Origin: Cryptococcus deneoformans JEC21
Lineage: Eukaryota > Basidiomycota > Tremellomycetes > Tremellales > Cryptococcaceae
DNA length: 42,500 bases
Assembly: GCF_000091045.1 (NCBI RefSeq)
Contig: NC_006692.1
Span: 932,221-974,720 of the forward strand
Reading direction: 5' to 3'
The stretch's first letter is position 1. Each line of letters starts with the position of its first letter. Under the pieces are notes generated by a model that ran no database searches, had not been told where the DNA came from, and was given only the letters and a program-made list of their open reading frames with translations. Shown one piece after another: positions 41,307-42,500 of the stretch. The position numbers and the translations under genes are program-made.

Positions 41307-42500
41307 ATGTCTAAGACCCGCATAATCCTTTTCTCGACCTCCTTACCTCCCGGGGTGTCCTTGCACAGCAACCGGCTGGTTCATCCTCAATTGCACCGCC
41401 ACTTCCTCTTGTATCATTCTCCTCCAGCTCGCCATCCCGACTGACCAAGCGCCTACCATTCAAGGCTCCGTCGCTATCTGCTCTGCCTCCGCAACTTTAC
41501 CTTCCACAGAAGGGGGTTACGGGATAAACGTCATCTGGCTGCTTTCGAATAGAGGAGCGGCAGCGGCGTCCGGCTTGGCCATCTATTACAAAATCACAGC
41601 TTTCGAAGACGGAGGGGATAAAAAAGCGACGGCCGGATACGATGAAACTAACGATCGGCCAGGTACAGCACCCTGCTCGGAAGGGATTTGAGCTGGAAAC
41701 ATCAGAACGAACTTTGGGATAATACAAAGACCAAGTATGTAATGAATGGGACCAGTGGGATTGCTTTCACTTGGTAAATTTATTATATCAGGAAGGCAAA
41801 AGTGTCAAAAGCTGTTTGAAGAACGGTGGCACCGCTGTAACCCTCCTTCCCAGCTTGCTTTGAACTGCCTAACCCTTACAGCATCGCTGCCGCTGATTCC
41901 ATCTGGTCAACCCCGATAGTTTTAAAACCCCATGATGATACCGCAGCGCAGAAGAACCTTCTCCTGCCGAAACCCTCGTTGCACAATCGTCCAATGCCGT
42001 TTCTGTCGAAAACGCCGCTGCAACGACTGCCACGGAGGTCTCTGTTGCAGCAGCTAGTCTGTCAGTGAATGACAACACTGGATGCGTTTCTGTGACTCAA
42101 GAGACAGCCAGTGCTACTGTCCAGTCAGCTACCAAAAGTGGAAATGAGTTTTCAGCTGGTTCGTCTGCCAGCGAAGGCAGTCACTCAGAGACGATTGTCC
42201 GCCCAACAGACGAGCGGTTCAATCGAATTATTACAGATCTTTGCCTCCGCCAGCGACTCTGCATCCGTGACTCTGCCTCTGCATCAGTATCCGGCACGGC
42301 GTGGAAACTCCTTCCACATTCTTCGGCGCCGCTTTCCAGCAGCTCTTCGCTCTTATCACACGTCGCTGTAACGGATCACATCGGCCAGGTCCGCCAGCTC
42401 TTACGCTGCCTCGTCAGCTTCTAAGAGTGCCATCACTTCGGTTGCAGTTGTTGGTAGTTCTGTGGGTTATAGGACATGTGTTCCGGCCACAGTCACCCAG
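41307..42500 (+). pseudogene. frameshifted paralogue of the 19783-23055 mucin-like gene, continues past the window
   Basis: Pieces of the other gene's protein appear in order but in different frames: G-V-L-A-Q-Q-P-A-G-S-S-S; then T-A-T-S-S-C-I-I-L-L-Q-L-A; A-S-G-L-A-I-Y-Y-K-I-T-A-F-E-D-G-G; L-L-G-R-D-L-S-W (other gene L-L-G-R-D-L-T-W); A-F-T-W then a GTAAAT donor at the position of the other gene's GC intron; T-L-L-P-S; and L-P-N-P-Y-S-I-A-A-A-D-S-I-W (other gene L-P-D-P-S-S-N-A-A-G-A-S-V-W). From about 41950 a Ser/Thr/Ala-rich stretch resumes. At least three frameshifts are needed and the expected acceptor AG is missing (ACGG instead of TCAG), so I call it a pseudogene. Some shifts could be unrecognised introns. 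Confidence 0.7.

Noticed and set aside
1..42500. tRNA and rRNA genes
   Set aside because: Scanning for T-loop (GGTTCRA) with paired arms gave no convincing cloverleaf; subtle or intron-containing tRNAs could have been missed without a tool.

Overview
This window is fungal nuclear DNA. Genes are split by many short GT-AG introns, mostly 45-70 nt with CTRAY-like branch sites, and are packed as convergent and divergent pairs. Protein content and intron style suggest a basidiomycete yeast of the Tremellomycetes (Cryptococcus/Kwoniella-like). The genus is inferred from style only.

Left arm (1-23.1 kb) is ordinary compact gene space: a peroxisomal PMP47/ANT1-type carrier (-), a low-complexity protein with acidic 'PLS' repeats (+), a GH47 class I alpha-1,2-mannosidase (+), a coiled-coil protein of unknown function (-), a second coiled-coil protein (-), a secreted intradiol-dioxygenase-like protein (+), an unknown acidic protein (-), an AMMECR1-domain protein (+), THO complex subunit 1/Hpr1 (+), and a long secreted Ser/Thr-rich mucin-like protein (-). 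Exon structures below were rebuilt by hand. Every spliced model sums to a whole number of codons.

Middle (23.6-35.0 kb) is an accessory island. A roughly 1.25 kb cassette carrying a Yippee-family zinc protein gene occurs twice in direct orientation (23.65-24.89 and 33.75-35.02 kb). Between the copies lie one intact metallo-beta-lactamase-fold hydrolase gene and about 6 kb of decayed transposon pieces, all read on the minus strand: MULE-like, Helitron/PIF1 helicase, KDZ-like, Ty1/copia, an RT-like fragment, a second KDZ-like piece and a Harbinger-like transposase. The two KDZ-like pieces flank the copia and RT-like pieces, which looks like nested insertion.

Right arm (36.5-40.9 kb) returns to normal genes: a homeodomain transcription factor (+), a universal stress protein (-) and ARV1 (+). 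The window ends in a frameshifted paralogue (41.3 kb to the edge) of the Ser/Thr-rich gene at 19.8-23.1 kb.

Most notable points: an 11-nt microexon in the carrier gene; a GC-AG intron that is the only small intron I found that restores the frame of the mucin-like gene; the duplicated Yippee cassette with a near-identical tract covering exon 1 and intron 1; and the nested transposon graveyard.
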